Part shown: positions 8,632 to 15,615 of the stretch, piece by piece
How positions within the stretch are numbered: the first letter of the stretch is position 1
Layout: every line of letters starts with the position of its first letter
Assembly (NCBI GenBank): GCA_002419215.1
Contig: DIFQ01000060.1
Span: 1-19,197 of the forward strand
Length of the DNA: 19,197 bases
From: Syntrophaceae bacterium UBA5744
Lineage (GTDB): Bacteria > Desulfobacterota > Syntrophia > Syntrophales > UBA2192
Direction: 5' to 3'
Notes under the pieces: model-generated
Databases searched by the model: none
What the model saw: only the letters and a program-made list of their open reading frames with translations
What the model was told of the DNA's origin: nothing
Position numbers and translations under genes: made by a program

Positions 8632-8674
8632 AAAAGAAAAGGATCGGGGGGTATCTCCCCGATCCTTTTCTTTT
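8632..8674. terminator. Bidirectional rho-independent terminator between ispB and the DUF3108 gene
   Basis: A perfect 18-bp stem (8632-8649 with 8657-8674, core GGATCGGGG) closes a 7-base loop. The A-rich left side and T-rich right side give U-tracts in both directions. It therefore serves ispB from the left and the convergent DUF3108 gene from the right. Confidence 0.92.
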
Positions 8675-8914
8675 TTCCTTCCGTTGCCGCTAATCCCCCG
8701 GAAGACACATGACGTTAAAGACCCTGTCAATTGAAGCTCCCCGCCCACAGGGCGGGGCCTGCGGGACGCGCCCCCGGTCAAGTCCTGACTGCGGACTTCA
8801 TCGACGGGTCTTCATTTCGGGATCACTCGGGAAACCGAGGATTGCCGGATGACATCCAGGAGGCGGAATCATGACGATCCTGCCCTGTTTGGGCGCACGG
8901 GAAAGGCCGGAACA
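8675..8914. other. Intergenic region with a GC hairpin
   Basis: No gene is supported here. At 8739-8757 CCCCGCCC and GGGCGGGG form an 8-bp stem with an ACA loop. On the minus strand this lies downstream of the DUF3108 gene, before the bidirectional terminator. No T-tract follows it. Its role is unknown. Confidence 0.45.
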
Positions 8915-9679
8915 TCAGAAGGTTGCGGAGACAAGCTCGAAGACAAAGCTGCCGACCGCGATGCGGGTCTGGATCTTCACGGGGAGATGACGTTCATCGC
9001 TCGTAAACCAGATTTTGAGCGACGGCGCTCCGCGGCCGCTGACGATGCCATCCAGGCGGCTCATATCGGGGATGACCAACAGGGTATCGTAGACGTCGTG
9101 GCGGATTTTCACCGTCTCCCGGCTGGCCACGATCGCCTTGGTGTTGATGACATGTTTCCCGTCCGTCACCGGGATTTCGAGAACATCGCCGGGAATGAGC
9201 CGGTGCATCCGGATGGCAAAGATGAGGGACAGGGGATCAAACGTGCCGGACTGAATAACCACAGGCTTCTCGGGCTGGCCGAAATTATCGTATGTGGCCG
9301 TCATGCGGGTCCAGTCGAATGAAACGACCGTCTCCCGCGGGTAATCCCCCGTGCTTTTCTTCCGGTATTGGAGCGAGCGGGTCACATGGATGTCGGTGAA
9401 AGACTCCTGCCGCTCGCGGATCTTGTAAAAAAAATCGATCTGGGGATTCGTGCTGGTCGTCATGACGAAGTGATGGGCCGCCTTTCCGTTGAAGGAAGCT
9501 CCCCGCAGTGCCTCGATCACGGCCTCCCCTGCCGGGATAAAAAACCATTTCGCCCTGTAAACCAGCCGCTCTCCCGGCTCGAAGGTAAACATCCTGTCCG
9601 CTGCCACGATCTCGCCCGCTGCAGCGAAGACCATGAACCCGACGAGGAGGATGATCGGTATGGAGTATTTTTTGAGCAT
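8915..9679 (-). CDS. DUF3108-family exported protein
   Basis: The protein has 254 residues and an N-terminal signal peptide: lysines, a hydrophobic core IPIILLVGFMVFAAAG, and a likely cleavage after IVAA near residue 27. The mature part opens EPGERLVYRAKWFFIPAGEAVIEA, the hallmark of DUF3108 proteins. These are periplasmic or outer-membrane-associated beta-rich proteins of unknown function, structurally reminiscent of lipoprotein carriers. The ATG follows GGGGGA. It has its own consensus promoter with an inverted repeat (9744-9780), so it may be individually regulated. It faces ispB tail to tail. I can name the family but not the function. Confidence 0.88.
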   Translation of the reverse strand: MLKKYSIPIILLVGFMVFAAAGEIVAADRMFTFEPGERLVYRAKWFFIPAGEAVIEALRGASFNGKAAHHFVMTTSTNPQIDFFYKIRERQESFTDIHVTRSLQYRKKSTGDYPRETVVSFDWTRMTATYDNFGQPEKPVVIQSGTFDPLSLIFAIRMHRLIPGDVLEIPVTDGKHVINTKAIVASRETVKIRHDVYDTLLVIPDMSRLDGIVSGRGAPSLKIWFTSDERHLPVKIQTRIAVGSFVFELVSATF

Positions 9680-9743
9680 GAATCCCCCGGTTCCTCAGCG
9701 ATCCGGAAACGTCACCGCCGGCGGGCTGTTTAGGTAACTGTGG

Positions 9744-9773
9744 ATTATAACCTGTTCGCGATGCCTTATTCAA
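9744..9773 (-). promoter_or_regulatory. Sigma-70 promoter of the DUF3108 gene
   Basis: On the minus strand a perfect TATAAT (9744-9749) lies 18 bases after TTGAAT (9768-9773). The start of transcription would be near 9737, about 58 bases before the ATG. This is the best -10 match in the window. Confidence 0.65.
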
Positions 9774-9780
9774 ACAGGTT
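9749..9780. promoter_or_regulatory. Candidate operator: perfect inverted repeat AACCTGTT-N16-AACAGGTT
   Basis: Two 8-base half sites (9749-9756 and 9773-9780) are perfect reverse complements. They flank the spacer of the DUF3108 promoter, touching the -10 box on one side and the -35 box on the other. Half-site starts are 24 bases apart. The placement suits a dimeric repressor, but no matching regulator is in the window. Confidence 0.4.
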
Positions 9781-9892
9781 TCTTCCGGTCACGCCTCATT
9801 CGTCTGTCAGGTCACGTTCTGTTCAGGGCCCTTCCCCATCATACGGACGGCTGACCGCTGTCTCTCTCCATCGCTCTTACGGATCCGGCTCC

Positions 9893-9906
9893 GATACCCT
9901 ATCCCC
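9893..9906 (-). repeat. Two heptamer units at the 3' end of nnr
   Basis: On the minus strand, reading away from the gene, GGGGATA and GGGTATC follow the nnr TAG, whose G is the first base of the array. GGGTATC is identical to a unit in the array after ispB. With only two units, chance is possible; position and identity favour membership. Confidence 0.4.
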
Positions 9907-11477
9907 TAGATGATGTACAGCCCCTTCTTTTCTGCAATCTCCCCCAGGTCGGCCGCCCTCACCATGGCAACGGCCCTGGGCAGGCTTTCCATGATGTCGC
10001 GCGCCGTGATCCCGTCTTCCCCCTTCGCGGCCGCCGCGAGATCCCCCGCAAGCCCGTGGACGAACACGCCGGCCCGCACCGCCTCCGGGAGCGACAGTCC
10101 CAGGCCGAACATGGCCCCGATGGCACCCGTCAGCACATCTCCCGCCCCTGCCGTCGCCATGCCCGAGTTGCCGCTCATGTTGATCCAGACGCGGCCGTCG
10201 GGGTAGCCGACAAGCGAGTGGGCCCCCTTGAGGACGATGATGGAATCGAGAGCGGCTGCCGTTTCCCGGAGGATGCCGATCGGATCGTTTTCGATCGCTT
10301 CGCGGCTTTTCCCGGTAATCCGGGACATCTCGCCCGCGTGGGGCGTCAGGACCGTCTCGTAGCGGCGACGCTTGAGAAATCGGGGGTTCTTCGCCAGGGC
10401 CGTGATCCCGTCGCCGTCGATCACGACGGGTCTCTCGATCCTGGCGGCAAGCTCCCGGACGAGTTTCTGCGTCTCCTCGGCAAGCGAGAGCCCCGGCCCC
10501 AGGACGACCATGTCAACGCGTCCCGCCAGTTCCAGGATGGCCGACTTGTTCCTCAGGGCAACGCTGCCCGACGCCGTTTCGCGCTGGGGGACGAAGACGA
10601 TCTCGCCTGCCTGCGCGGCGATCCCCGGGATCACCGAGGCGGGAGCTGCGAGGCGCGAGTAACCGCCTCCGGCCTTCAGGAACGAGAGGGCCGAGAAGGC
10701 CGGAGCACCGTAATACCCGGCTGCGCCGGCAACAAAGAGGACATCGCCGAAATCCCCCTTGTGCCCCCAGGCCTTGCGGTCGGGCAGCGGAAGAGGGTCG
10801 TTGACCTCCACGTCGATCGATTCCGAATCGTAGAGCTCGGGGGGAAAGGAGATGTGGGTCACGTAGAGTTTTCCCCCGCAGGGAAAGCCCGGGTAGAGGA
10901 GGTTTCCGCGTTTGGGCAGGCCGAAGGTCACCGTGGCCGCTGCCCGGATGGCCGTGCCCATCAGACGCCCCGTGTCGCCGTTGACCCCGGACGGGATGTC
11001 GAGGCTGAACACGGGTTTGCCGCTCGCATTGATCAGCTCGATCACCTCACGATGAAGGCCCTCCACGTCGCGGTCGAGCCCCGTGCCGAAGATGGCATCG
11101 ACGACGGCATTCGCTTGAAGAATGTAGCTCCTCACGTCATCGACGGATTCCACCGGCCGAACGTCGACGGGGAGATTGAGGAGCATGTCCAGGTTCTTCC
11201 GCGCAGCCCCCTTGCAGCGGTTTTTCTCGGCAAGGAGGAAGACCTTGACGATGCCGCCGCCCGAGTGGATCTTCCTCGCCACGACGAAGCCGTCGCCGCC
11301 GTTGTTGCCCCCGCCGCAGAAGACGGCAAAGCGCCGCCCCGCAATGTCCATCTCGCCGGCCAGCGCGTAATAGGCGGCGATGCCTGCGTTCTCCATGAGG
11401 ATCTCGTCGGGGATTCCCAGCGTCTCGATGGCATAGCGGTCCATCGCCCTCATCTCTTCCGTCGTGGCAACCTTCAT
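9906..11477 (-). CDS. nnr: Bifunctional NAD(P)H-hydrate epimerase / ADP-dependent NAD(P)HX dehydratase
   Basis: This enzyme repairs damaged, hydrated NADH and NADPH. The N-terminal YjeF domain interconverts the R and S forms, and the C-terminal ribokinase-like domain dehydrates the S form using ADP. It has 523 residues, close to the 515 of E. coli YjeF. Epimerase features are ILMENAGIAAYYAL, CGGGNNGGDGFVVAR and FSLDIPSGVNGDTG (to about residue 215). The dehydratase half shows VVLGPGLS, LTPHAGEMSRITG and the nucleotide/catalytic NMSGNSGMATAGAGDVLTG. The ATG at 11477 has AGGGG six bases upstream. A flavodoxin gene lies upstream, separated by an octamer repeat. The cytoplasmic housekeeping role is secure. 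Confidence 0.96.
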   Translation of the reverse strand: MKVATTEEMRAMDRYAIETLGIPDEILMENAGIAAYYALAGEMDIAGRRFAVFCGGGNNGGDGFVVARKIHSGGGIVKVFLLAEKNRCKGAARKNLDMLLNLPVDVRPVESVDDVRSYILQANAVVDAIFGTGLDRDVEGLHREVIELINASGKPVFSLDIPSGVNGDTGRLMGTAIRAAATVTFGLPKRGNLLYPGFPCGGKLYVTHISFPPELYDSESIDVEVNDPLPLPDRKAWGHKGDFGDVLFVAGAAGYYGAPAFSALSFLKAGGGYSRLAAPASVIPGIAAQAGEIVFVPQRETASGSVALRNKSAILELAGRVDMVVLGPGLSLAEETQKLVRELAARIERPVVIDGDGITALAKNPRFLKRRRYETVLTPHAGEMSRITGKSREAIENDPIGILRETAAALDSIIVLKGAHSLVGYPDGRVWINMSGNSGMATAGAGDVLTGAIGAMFGLGLSLPEAVRAGVFVHGLAGDLAAAAKGEDGITARDIMESLPRAVAMVRAADLGEIAEKKGLYII

Positions 11478-11547
11478 CTCTTACCCCTTGCCTGTTGATC
11501 TTGATTCTGCATCCGGAGGAAACCCAGCCTGCCCGCCCATGAACGCA

Positions 11548-11647
11548 GAAGGTGAGAAGGTTAGAGGTTCAGAAGGTTGGAGAAGCGGGCTGCATGCAAA
11601 GGCCCCCGGGTTTTCCAACCTTCTTACCTTCTTACCCTCTTAACTTC
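11548..11647. repeat. Octamer-unit inverted repeat, copy 2 (GAAGGTTA variant)
   Basis: The left arm is GAAGGTGA, GAAGGTTA, GAGGTTCA, GAAGGTTG, GAGAAGCG (11548-11587). The right arm in reverse complement is GAAGTTAA, GAGGGTAA, GAAGGTAA, GAAGGTTG (11647 down to 11616). A GC-rich loop separates them. The right arm overlaps the end of the flavodoxin gene, whose TAA is part of the second unit. Unit sequences differ from the GAAGAGCG type, but the period and layout are the same. Confidence 0.85.
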
Positions 11648-12114
11648 TTCACCAATTCAGCCACTCTCTTTCCCAGCTTGCGCCCGTTTTCCGCTGCCGC
11701 GGCGTCCGGGGCCCCGAGACAGGACACCCCGTAGTGCCCCGTGGCATCGAGGGGGTCACCGACAACGATCATGCCGTAGATCAGCAGGGCCTGGATGATG
11801 GAGACCATCGTCGTCTCCTTTCCGCCCGACGGGTCGGCACTCGTGGCAAAGGCCGCGCCCACCTTGTTCTCCATCTTCTTCCGCACCCCCACGAACTTGT
11901 CAAGGACATCCTTCAACGGGGCCGCCATGGACCCGAAGTAGACGGGCGATCCCGCGACGAGGCCGTCGGCGGCGACGAAATCCTCTTTCGACACATCCGC
12001 CGTGGACCGGACGACGGCCTGCACGCCTTCGACCTCCACGACACCCCGGGCAATCTCTTCGGCCAGCTTTTTCGTGTTTCCCGTCCGGGAGAAATAGAGA
12101 ATGAGCACCTTCAT
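11632..12114 (-). CDS. Flavodoxin-fold protein (small WrbA/flavodoxin-like)
   Basis: This is a 160-residue flavodoxin-fold protein expected to bind FMN and carry electrons or reduce quinones or flavins in the cytoplasm. The N-terminus MKVLILYFSRTGNTKKLAEEI contains the phosphate-binding loop SRTGNT (9-14). GSPVYFGSMAAPLKDVLDKF and the later AFATSADPSGG resemble WrbA-type proteins, but the length is short for WrbA (about 200) and quinone reductase activity is not assured. The ATG is preceded by AAGGGGG. The last residues (KKLRG) and the stop codon are encoded by units of the adjacent octamer repeat. The neighbours nnr and the PfkB kinase share the strand but not an obvious pathway. Confidence 0.85.
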   Translation of the reverse strand: MKVLILYFSRTGNTKKLAEEIARGVVEVEGVQAVVRSTADVSKEDFVAADGLVAGSPVYFGSMAAPLKDVLDKFVGVRKKMENKVGAAFATSADPSGGKETTMVSIIQALLIYGMIVVGDPLDATGHYGVSCLGAPDAAAAENGRKLGKRVAELVKKLRG

Positions 12115-12185
12115 CGTGTACCCCCTTTCTTCAGCTCTGTTACTGGGTCACCTAGCCTGTTGCCGGCCCCGCCCTCCATGCACAT

Positions 12186-12283
12186 GAAGTTAGGAAGAGC
12201 AGAAGGTAGGAAGAGCGGATTAATTTAGAAATTTTCGGATTCTTTCTTCTCCGCGCTTCCGCTCTTCCCCACTTCCTATCTTC
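12186..12283. repeat. Octamer-unit inverted repeat, copy 3
   Basis: The left arm is GAAGTTAG, GAAGAGCA, GAAGGTAG, GAAGAGCG, GATTAATT (12186-12225). The right arm in reverse complement is GAAGATAG, GAAGTGGG, GAAGAGCG, GAAGCGCG, GAGAAGAA (12283 down to 12244). An A/T-rich centre forms the loop. The TAG of the PfkB kinase gene is part of the outermost right-arm unit GAAGATAG. Confidence 0.87.
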
Positions 12284-13211
12284 GCCTGCTTGAAGGGGGA
12301 GCCGACCTTTTTCTTCCGTCCGCACCCACCGATTCCGACGGCAGATTGAGGAGTGCCGGCGTGATGTGCTTCCCGCTGACCTGCTTTGCCGCAACCCCCG
12401 CGGCGAACGTGGCGGCCAGGTCGATGTCGAGTTCCCGGTATACATGAGCGGCAAGGTAGGCGGCAAAGAAGACATCGCCGGCCCCCACGGTACTGACGGG
12501 CCGACGCACCGCCTCGGCGCCAAAGTGGTACCCTTCCCCTGTGCGCGTCCACACGCTCGCACCGCGCGATCCCCGGGTGATCACGGCCTCGTCGATCCGG
12601 AAGCGCTGCAGAAAACCGGGGAGACTCAGGCGATAGTGATCGAGCATGAGGGTGAGTTCCCCCTCGTCGGCCTTGATGATGTGGGCGGCGCGCAGCGCCC
12701 CCTCGAGGCCTGCCGACAGATCGGGGACGATCCGGCCTTCTTCCGCCCTGCGGAGATACCCCTGAACGTCGAGGCTGACAAGGCGTTTCGATTCGGCCAG
12801 CAGCGCCATGGCCTGCGGTTCGATGTCGCCGGGGTGCAAAGGCCCCGCATGCACGTGGCGCGCCTCGGCGAAAAGGGGCCTCACCTGCGCGGCGGTGATG
12901 GGGTCTGCCGCCTCGGGCATGAGCTGCTCGCGCCGGTCCCCCTGAGCGCGGTTGACAAAATGCGTGGTATGGTGACTCTTTCCGGCATGGACGGAAAGGC
13001 CCTCTGCGGCGAGGATGTCGAGGAGGCCCCGGTCCGTCTCGGCGATATTGGTCACGACGGCCGTCTCCACGCCGAGCCGACGGAAGGTGAGCCCGCCGTA
13101 GACGGCGACACCCCCCATCCGCACCGAGGTCTTCCCGTTTTCGATGATGCGGTCGATCGTGACGGAACCGATGACGAGGACCGCAACCTTTCTGGAGAGC
13201 TCTTTCTTCAT
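12276..13211 (-). CDS. PfkB-family carbohydrate kinase
   Basis: This ribokinase-superfamily sugar or nucleoside kinase has 311 residues. The N-terminus (VLVIGSVTIDRII, then RMGGVAVYGGLTFRRLG) matches the substrate-binding half of the fold. ITRGSRG (about 212-217) and the PfkB signature STVGAGDVFFAAYLA (240-254, with the catalytic base at about Asp246) match the ATP and anion-hole half. The substrate cannot be told: no sugar transporter or pathway gene is adjacent. The ATG at 13211 has only a weak ribosome-binding site (ACAGGC). The C-terminus is a basic, Ser/Pro-rich tail (GRKRSAPPSSRRR). Its last codons and stop lie in the octamer repeat, suggesting the native end was replaced or extended by repeat insertion. 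Confidence 0.87.
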   Translation of the reverse strand: MKKELSRKVAVLVIGSVTIDRIIENGKTSVRMGGVAVYGGLTFRRLGVETAVVTNIAETDRGLLDILAAEGLSVHAGKSHHTTHFVNRAQGDRREQLMPEAADPITAAQVRPLFAEARHVHAGPLHPGDIEPQAMALLAESKRLVSLDVQGYLRRAEEGRIVPDLSAGLEGALRAAHIIKADEGELTLMLDHYRLSLPGFLQRFRIDEAVITRGSRGASVWTRTGEGYHFGAEAVRRPVSTVGAGDVFFAAYLAAHVYRELDIDLAATFAAGVAAKQVSGKHITPALLNLPSESVGADGRKRSAPPSSRRR

Positions 13212-13255
13212 GCCTGTCTACGATTCCTTACCGCAAGGCACCCGTTCATGGTTGC

Positions 13256-13350
13256 GAAGCGAGGAAGTGATGAAGAGCGGAAGATCGGAGTGGATGTCCG
13301 ACTCCATGATTTCTTATCCGCTCTTCCTAACTTCCGCTCTTCCGATCTTC
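13256..13350. repeat. Octamer-unit inverted repeat, copy 4
   Basis: The left arm is GAAGCGAG, GAAGTGAT, GAAGAGCG, GAAGATCG, GAGTGGAT (13256-13295). The right arm in reverse complement is GAAGATCG, GAAGAGCG, GAAGTTAG, GAAGAGCG, GATAAGAA (13350 down to 13311). It is the cleanest copy, with five units in each arm. It lies between the UbiA gene, which ends 52 bases away, and the start of the PfkB kinase gene. Confidence 0.9.
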
Positions 13351-13401
13351 AAAGACCGAGAGTCCGAAGACATGCAAACGGCACTCGGTCGGCGCCCCCG
13401 C

Positions 13402-14361
13402 TCACCACCCCGTCCATCCATGTACCAGATACCCCACGATGAGCGCCACCCCCGTGATCAGGTACACCTTGATGATGGCAATGTTCGCGGGGATCATCTT
13501 CAGCCGGTCCCGATAGTTTTCCCTCAGGATCCTTATCGACTCGAGCGCAGTCGGAAGCGCCGCAAGACCCAGTAGCACGGGCAGCGGCGCCAGCCCGAGG
13601 AGCGCCGACCCCGCCAGGACCCCGAACGCGCAGAGAAGCCCCGTCTGGTAGAGGGCGACCCCCGCCTTGCGGCCGAAGCGGGCGACGAGGTTCATCTTGC
13701 CGCTCAGGCGGTCCTCCTCGTAGTCGGGGATCTCGTTGATGACGATCATGGACCACATGAGAAACCCGGGGACGAGGGAGACGATCAGCGGTTCAACGTC
13801 CAGGGCCTGCCGCTGGACGTAGTAGGACCCCATGACGAGAACGGGTCCGAAGTTGACCAGCAGCCCCAGCTCGCCGAAGCCCCGGTAGGCGAACTTGACG
13901 GGCGGCACGGTGTAGAAAATGGACGACAGGATCCCGACGGCCCCGATGGCGAACACGGGCCACCCCTTCAGGATTGCAAGATAGAGCCAGATTGCGACCG
14001 TGAGACTGTAGCAGACGGCCACGCCCCACTTCAGCTCCCTCACCGTGAGGAGCCCCTCGGTGAGCACGCCGCTGCCGCCCGTGTAGGGGTTCTTCTCATC
14101 CCCCCAGGCGCGATCGACGGCGTGGAGATAGTCCAGGACGTCGTCGAGCATGTTGAGACCGAAGTGGTGCACGGTTACCCCGATGACTACGAGAAGGAAG
14201 GCAACGGGATCGAAGACCTGCCAGCGCGCCCAGGCGATGGCGGCGGCAAGCATGGCCGGGAGGAAGCTGGGCGGCACGAACTGGATGCGGACGGCCTGAA
14301 TCCAGGCGGCGGCAACGTTTCTTCCCCGCGCGTTTCCGAATGTCTCGAGTTTGAGGCGCAT
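13402..14361 (-). CDS. UbiA-family prenyltransferase (MenA-like)
   Basis: This is a polytopic membrane enzyme that transfers a polyprenyl chain to an aromatic acceptor, as in menaquinone or ubiquinone synthesis. The 319 residues show about eight or nine hydrophobic segments. The two Mg-diphosphate motifs are NMLDDVLD (70-77) and NEIPDYEED (209-217), the latter followed by RLSGKMNLVARFGRK. NPYTGGSGVLTEGLLT is typical of MenA-like members. The frame is open upstream to 14472, but that extension reads through the strong hairpin and has no family sequence, so the ATG at 14361 is preferred. Its ribosome-binding site is poor. The acceptor is inferred, not shown; a menaquinone role would fit an anaerobe and the nearby prenyl synthase. 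Confidence 0.85.
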   Translation of the reverse strand: MRLKLETFGNARGRNVAAAWIQAVRIQFVPPSFLPAMLAAAIAWARWQVFDPVAFLLVVIGVTVHHFGLNMLDDVLDYLHAVDRAWGDEKNPYTGGSGVLTEGLLTVRELKWGVAVCYSLTVAIWLYLAILKGWPVFAIGAVGILSSIFYTVPPVKFAYRGFGELGLLVNFGPVLVMGSYYVQRQALDVEPLIVSLVPGFLMWSMIVINEIPDYEEDRLSGKMNLVARFGRKAGVALYQTGLLCAFGVLAGSALLGLAPLPVLLGLAALPTALESIRILRENYRDRLKMIPANIAIIKVYLITGVALIVGYLVHGWTGW

Positions 14362-14430
14362 GGATTTCGATCCGGTTTGCCGTTGTCTTTCGATGCATGA
14401 ACCGGGCAGGAAGGGGTGCGGGTCAAGGCA

Positions 14431-14461
14431 TCGCCCCCGGGCAGGTCCTGCCCGGGGGCGA
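14431..14461. terminator. Perfect 15-bp GC hairpin after the superoxide dismutase gene
   Basis: The two arms, core CGCCCCCGGGCAGG and its complement, form a perfect inverted repeat about a single central base (14446). It begins eight bases after the SOD stop. No T-tract follows on the minus strand, so it is not a classical intrinsic terminator. It may stabilise the sod mRNA end or attenuate reading into the UbiA gene. Confidence 0.6.
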
Positions 14462-14468
14462 CAGGTTC

Positions 14469-15083
14469 TCACTTCAGAGCGTCCTCGAAGCGGCGGCCCG
14501 CCTCTTCCCAGTTGACAATGTTCCAGAAGGCCTCGACGAATTTCGCGCGGAGGTTCTTGTAGTCGAGGTAGTAGGCGTGCTCCCAGACGTCGAGCACAAG
14601 CAGGATCCGGTTGCCGGGGTAGGTGTTGACGTTGTGTTTCTCGATCTGCATGATGATGGGCCGGTTCGTGAGGGCGCAGTGGCTGAGCGCGGCCCAGCCC
14701 GAGCCCTCGGCGCTGACGGCAGCCTGTGTGAATTCCTTCTTGAACTGATCGAAGCTCCCGAATTCCTTTTCCATGGCCGTGGCAAGAAGCCCCGTCGGCC
14801 TGTCGCTCGTCTTTCCCTTCGGGGCGAGGTTCCCCCAGAAGAGCGTGTGGAGGACGTGCCCGCCGAGGTGGAACGACAGTTCCTTCAGCGTCGACTTCAT
14901 GTCGATGTCGGCCTTTTCCCTGCGGGCCTTCTCGATCCGTTCCAGCACCCCGTTGGCCCCCGTGACGTACGCCGCGTGATGTTTTTCGTGGTGGAGCCGA
15001 AGCTGCTCCTCGGAAATGAAGGGGGCAAGTTCCCTCGTATCAAACGTCAGTTTCGGAAGAGAGTAAAGATTGGTGGTCCCCAT
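14469..15083 (-). CDS. sodB: Superoxide dismutase (Fe/Mn family)
   Basis: The enzyme converts superoxide to oxygen and hydrogen peroxide in the cytoplasm. It has 204 residues. The metal ligands are visible: His31 (in LRLHHEKHHAAYV), His79 (GGHVLHTLFW), Asp165 and His169 (LDVWEHAYYLDYKN). The second-sphere region reads IIMQIEKHNVN, where a His replaces the Gln of common bacterial enzymes. This is a trait I associate with archaeal and Aquifex-type iron enzymes. Metal use (Fe, Mn or either) is therefore not certain. The ATG at 15083 is preferred over a TTG two codons upstream because GAAAGGG lies six bases before it. A perfect GC hairpin follows the stop. In an anaerobe it would serve oxygen defence together with the redox genes nearby. 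Confidence 0.93.
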   Translation of the reverse strand: MGTTNLYSLPKLTFDTRELAPFISEEQLRLHHEKHHAAYVTGANGVLERIEKARREKADIDMKSTLKELSFHLGGHVLHTLFWGNLAPKGKTSDRPTGLLATAMEKEFGSFDQFKKEFTQAAVSAEGSGWAALSHCALTNRPIIMQIEKHNVNTYPGNRILLVLDVWEHAYYLDYKNLRAKFVEAFWNIVNWEEAGRRFEDALK

Positions 15084-15185
15084 AATCAACCCTTTCTATG
15101 GCAGGCGATGACGCCCTCGGTGATGTGATGGATTCAAACCGTTTTTTTCTAAAGGGGTTCGGGGTCAAATTGCAAGCAAAATTCT

Positions 15186-15506
15186 CTACCCCGCCGTCTC
15201 GCTGCGGAGCCATTGGAGGTAGGGCTCGCTTGCGAGCTCAATGGGACAGGAGACGATCTCGGGGACTTCGTAGGAGTGGCTTGCGCGGATGGCCGCCTCG
15301 ACGGCGGGGAATTTCACGCGGAGGGTCTTGAGGATGCAGAGCCACTCGGTCGACTGCTCGATCCTCCCTTTCCACCAGTAGCGGCTCTCGATGGGACCGA
15401 CGATCTGGGCGCATGCCGCAAGCCGCTGCTCCAGGAGGGCCGATGCGATCCTTGCGGCTTCCTCCCTCGTCGAAGCCGTCGTCATGACCTGCACACATTC
15501 GCTCAT
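15186..15506 (-). CDS. cutA: CutA divalent-cation tolerance protein
   Basis: CutA is a small trimeric PII-like protein first linked to copper tolerance; its exact role is unresolved. The protein has 106 residues, the usual size. Family features are VMTTASTREEAARIASALLEQRLAACAQI in the first half, WWKGRIEQSTEW in the middle and the signature HSYEVPEIVSCPI near residue 80-92. A start six codons further upstream is open, but the ATG at 15506 has AGAGG about five bases before it and matches the family start. It lies between the SOD and NADH-oxidase-family genes on the same strand. Confidence 0.92.
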   Translation of the reverse strand: MSECVQVMTTASTREEAARIASALLEQRLAACAQIVGPIESRYWWKGRIEQSTEWLCILKTLRVKFPAVEAAIRASHSYEVPEIVSCPIELASEPYLQWLRSETAG

Positions 15507-15554
15507 TGCGCCTCTCCCCCCCATTCACAGATGGATGTCTCTTCCCGAACGGTC

Positions 15555-15584
15555 AAAAATGCCTGTACCCGAGGCCTCCGTACA
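15555..15584 (-). terminator. Possible weak terminator after the Sec-containing flavoprotein gene
   Basis: On the minus strand TGTAC and GTACA (15580-15584, 15564-15568) form a short stem around an 11-base GC-rich loop, followed closely by five T (15555-15559). The stem is only 5 bp, so the call is weak. It lies about 20 bases after the stop codon. Confidence 0.3.
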
Positions 15585-15591
15585 ACAGTGC

Positions 15592-15615
15592 GAAGCGAGG
15601 AAGTCAGGAAGAGGC
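15592..15615 (+). repeat. Single octamer-repeat arm at the 3' end of the NADH-oxidase-family gene
   Basis: Three units, GAAGCGAG, GAAGTCAG and GAAGAGGC, are in 8-base register. The stop codon of the minus-strand flavoprotein gene lies inside GAAGTCAG, and the last residues (ASS) are encoded by repeat sequence. No partner arm is present, so this is a half element. Confidence 0.6.

Noticed and set aside
8739..8757. Right end of an IS200/IS605-type element
   Set aside because: A CCCCGCCC/GGGCGGGG hairpin resembles such ends, but there is no transposase, left end or other remnant nearby.
11548..13350. CRISPR array
   Set aside because: The units are 8 bases with no spacers, arranged as inverted arms, and no cas genes are present.
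14362..14472. N-terminal extension of the UbiA protein starting at 14472
   Set aside because: It would read through the perfect hairpin and nearly overlap the sod stop, and it has no similarity to the family's short N-terminus.
15146..15175. Promoter for sod on the minus strand (TTGCAA, 18 bases, TAGAAA)
   Set aside because: Both boxes match only four of six positions, too weak to list alone, though the position before the gene is suitable.
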